Of a DNA stretch of 64,000 bases, positions 63,002-64,000 are shown in pieces; positions within the stretch are counted from its first letter, which is position 1; the number at the start of each line of letters is the position of its first letter. The stretch is from positions 124,001 through 188,000 of the forward strand of contig NZ_JAKILU010000001.1 of NCBI RefSeq assembly GCF_023283485.1. The letters are read 5' to 3'. Below the pieces are notes generated by a model. That model searched no databases. It had not been told where the DNA came from and worked only from the letters and a program-made list of their open reading frames with translations. Source of the DNA: Shewanella glacialipiscicola (GTDB lineage Bacteria > Pseudomonadota > Gammaproteobacteria > Enterobacterales > Shewanellaceae). A program made the position numbers and the translations under genes.

Positions 63002-63301
63002 ATGGCAGTAATAACACAGTTTGTCGTGGTCAGAGAAGGGGTTGAAAAGATGACATTCACATCTAAGAAGGAGGCTGACGCCTACGATAAGATGCTCGAT
63101 ATCGCTGATAACCTGATCCCTTTTATTCAACAAGCCGATTTGGGTATAGATGAAAGTGTGAGCGAAAAACTCGCATTCTACTTCGCTAATAATAAAGATG
63201 AGCTGGCAAACTTGCTTAAAGGTGTCGTTCAGGTTAATAGTACGCCGACGAATCCACCTACTGCGAAAAAAGCGGCTAAAAAGACCGAAGCAGCAGAATA
63301 A
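63002..63301 (+). CDS. yebG: SOS-induced protein YebG
   Basis: 99-residue small protein of the YebG family, induced by DNA damage in E. coli; its biochemical role is unknown. The core VVVREGVEKMTFTSKKEADA (about 8-27) followed by YDKMLDIADNL matches E. coli YebG closely, and the C terminus is a Lys/Ala-rich tail (AKKAAKKTEAAE). GAGG precedes the ATG. The LexA box directly upstream sets its regulation. msrC follows after 17 bases and may be read from the same promoter. Confidence 0.94.
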   Translation: MAVITQFVVVREGVEKMTFTSKKEADAYDKMLDIADNLIPFIQQADLGIDESVSEKLAFYFANNKDELANLLKGVVQVNSTPTNPPTAKKAAKKTEAAE

Positions 63302-63318
63302 AATTGTTAGGAAATGTA

Positions 63319-63777
63319 ATGAAATCGAAATTTTATGAGTCACTGAACCGTCAAGTATTAGCTCTGATGGCTGGCGAGGATGATCTTGTCGCGGGTATGG
63401 CAAATTTTTCAGCCTTACTTAATGATAACTTGACAGAGCTTAATTGGGTGGGATTCTACGTGATGCGTGGTGAACAACTGGTACTTGGCCCGTTTCAAGG
63501 GAAAGTAGCTTGTACACGTATCCCGTTAGGAAAAGGCGTATGCGGTACGGCAGCGTTAAGTAATCAAACTCAGCGAGTGGCAGATGTTAATCAATTTGAT
63601 GGTCATATTGCTTGTGATTCTGCCAGTAATTCAGAAATCGTTGTGCCAGTTCGTACACAGGGTAAAGTGATTGCTGTGCTCGATATTGATAGCCCTATCT
63701 TGGATCGTTTCGATGAAGAAGACCAAAAAGGGCTAGAATTATTGGTTAAAAGTTTTGAAAGCTGCCTATTTGGTTAA
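63319..63777 (+). CDS. msrC: Free methionine-(R)-sulfoxide reductase MsrC
   Basis: GAF-domain enzyme that reduces free methionine-R-sulfoxide (YebR/fRMsr), 152 residues. The family cysteines are visible in QGKVACTRIPLGKGVCGTAA (about 70-89) and in HIACDSASNSEIVVPV. ATG 63319 is chosen because TAGGAAATGTA lies just before it; a TTG at 63304 is in frame but lacks support. It lies 17 bases after yebG on the same strand, so it may share SOS induction. In E. coli msrC is next to yebS/letA and proQ. Confidence 0.95.
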   Translation: MKSKFYESLNRQVLALMAGEDDLVAGMANFSALLNDNLTELNWVGFYVMRGEQLVLGPFQGKVACTRIPLGKGVCGTAALSNQTQRVADVNQFDGHIACDSASNSEIVVPVRTQGKVIAVLDIDSPILDRFDEEDQKGLELLVKSFESCLFG

Positions 63778-64000
63778 TTTACGTACAATAATGCATAATT
63801 CATGGTCGCAATCGGTGGCGTGCGCCTTATAATATGTGCCTGCACGCATTAAGCTGGTTTGATTAGCATGCAATAAATAAGCTTAGTGTTTTGAGCTGTA
63901 AAAATTTGTTAAGGTCTATTTTTTAACTTTAGTAAACGCGGCTAGGATGCTAATTTGTACGTTGACTCACTATTGAGTTTAACGAAGATAAATGACTCGT
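63778..64000. other. Right-hand end of the window, downstream of msrC
   Basis: 223 bases without a complete gene. A TATAAT hexamer lies at 63828-63833, but no good -35 box is placed before it. In related genomes proQ lies near msrC, so this may be a promoter region for a gene beyond the window; nothing more can be supported. Confidence 0.35.

Noticed and set aside
62957..63403. 148-residue open frame antisense to yebG and the start of msrC
   Set aside because: It covers the LexA box, yebG and the start of msrC, all strongly supported on the other strand; the translation has no family signature.

Overview
The window is chromosomal DNA of a gammaproteobacterium, most likely a Shewanella close to the S. 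putrefaciens/S. baltica/S. oneidensis group. This is inferred from protein similarity as I remember it (Fur, MnmA, ClpS, the leucine dehydrogenase, DUF1285 and DUF4826 proteins) and from gene order; no search was run. It is dense core genome. I see no rRNA, tRNA, CRISPR array or prophage, and only one decayed insertion-sequence remnant (about 58109-58873).

Layout. 1-5335: the sucABCD block of the TCA cycle (sucA cut by the window edge), then rnk and a GNAT acetyltransferase. 6769-10364: fur, the sirtuin cobB overlapping a small P-loop kinase, and a two-helix membrane protein before corA. 10690-15434: a 2-oxoglutarate oxygenase, phoQ/phoP, a small membrane protein and a dicarboxylate/amino-acid symporter. 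15657-19373: a 1238-residue lipoprotein with five Big-1 (invasin-type) repeats. 19465-26766: astB, topA, an unrecognised coiled-coil membrane protein, cysB and a NarL-type response regulator. 26987-35320: a thioesterase and the block aroH, ppsR / ppsA, ydiJ, in an arrangement known from E. coli, joining PEP synthesis and its regulator to the first shikimate step. 35444-38439: DUF1285 protein, MarR regulator, leucine dehydrogenase with a candidate LiuR operator, DUF4826 protein.

38819-42560 is the least ordinary part: a TPR-sulfotransferase converges on a two-gene unit of a second sulfotransferase and an aspartyl/asparaginyl beta-hydroxylase-like protein. The last two carry near-identical zinc-binding SEC-C tails. 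A 44-bp array of four perfect 11-bp repeats lies in front of the first gene. I infer a protein or peptide hydroxylation/sulfation system; its substrate is not visible.

43044-51625 holds roxA, purB, hflD, mnmA, nudJ, rluE and a divergent icd, matching the E. coli order except that icd is the unrelated monomeric type. 51772-57956: cspD, then an N-degron neighbourhood (clpS, clpA, infA, bpt, aat), a glycine-zipper envelope protein and a Nif3-family protein. 58919-63777: the intermembrane lipid transport genes letB and letA, with letA split into two adjacent ORFs, the SOS gene yebG behind a clear LexA box, and msrC.

Most transcription units end in clear intrinsic terminators, several of them back to back or bidirectional. 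Non-ATG starts are common (TTG for both sulfotransferases and the MarR regulator; GTG for rnk, ppsA, the corA neighbour and probably ldh).
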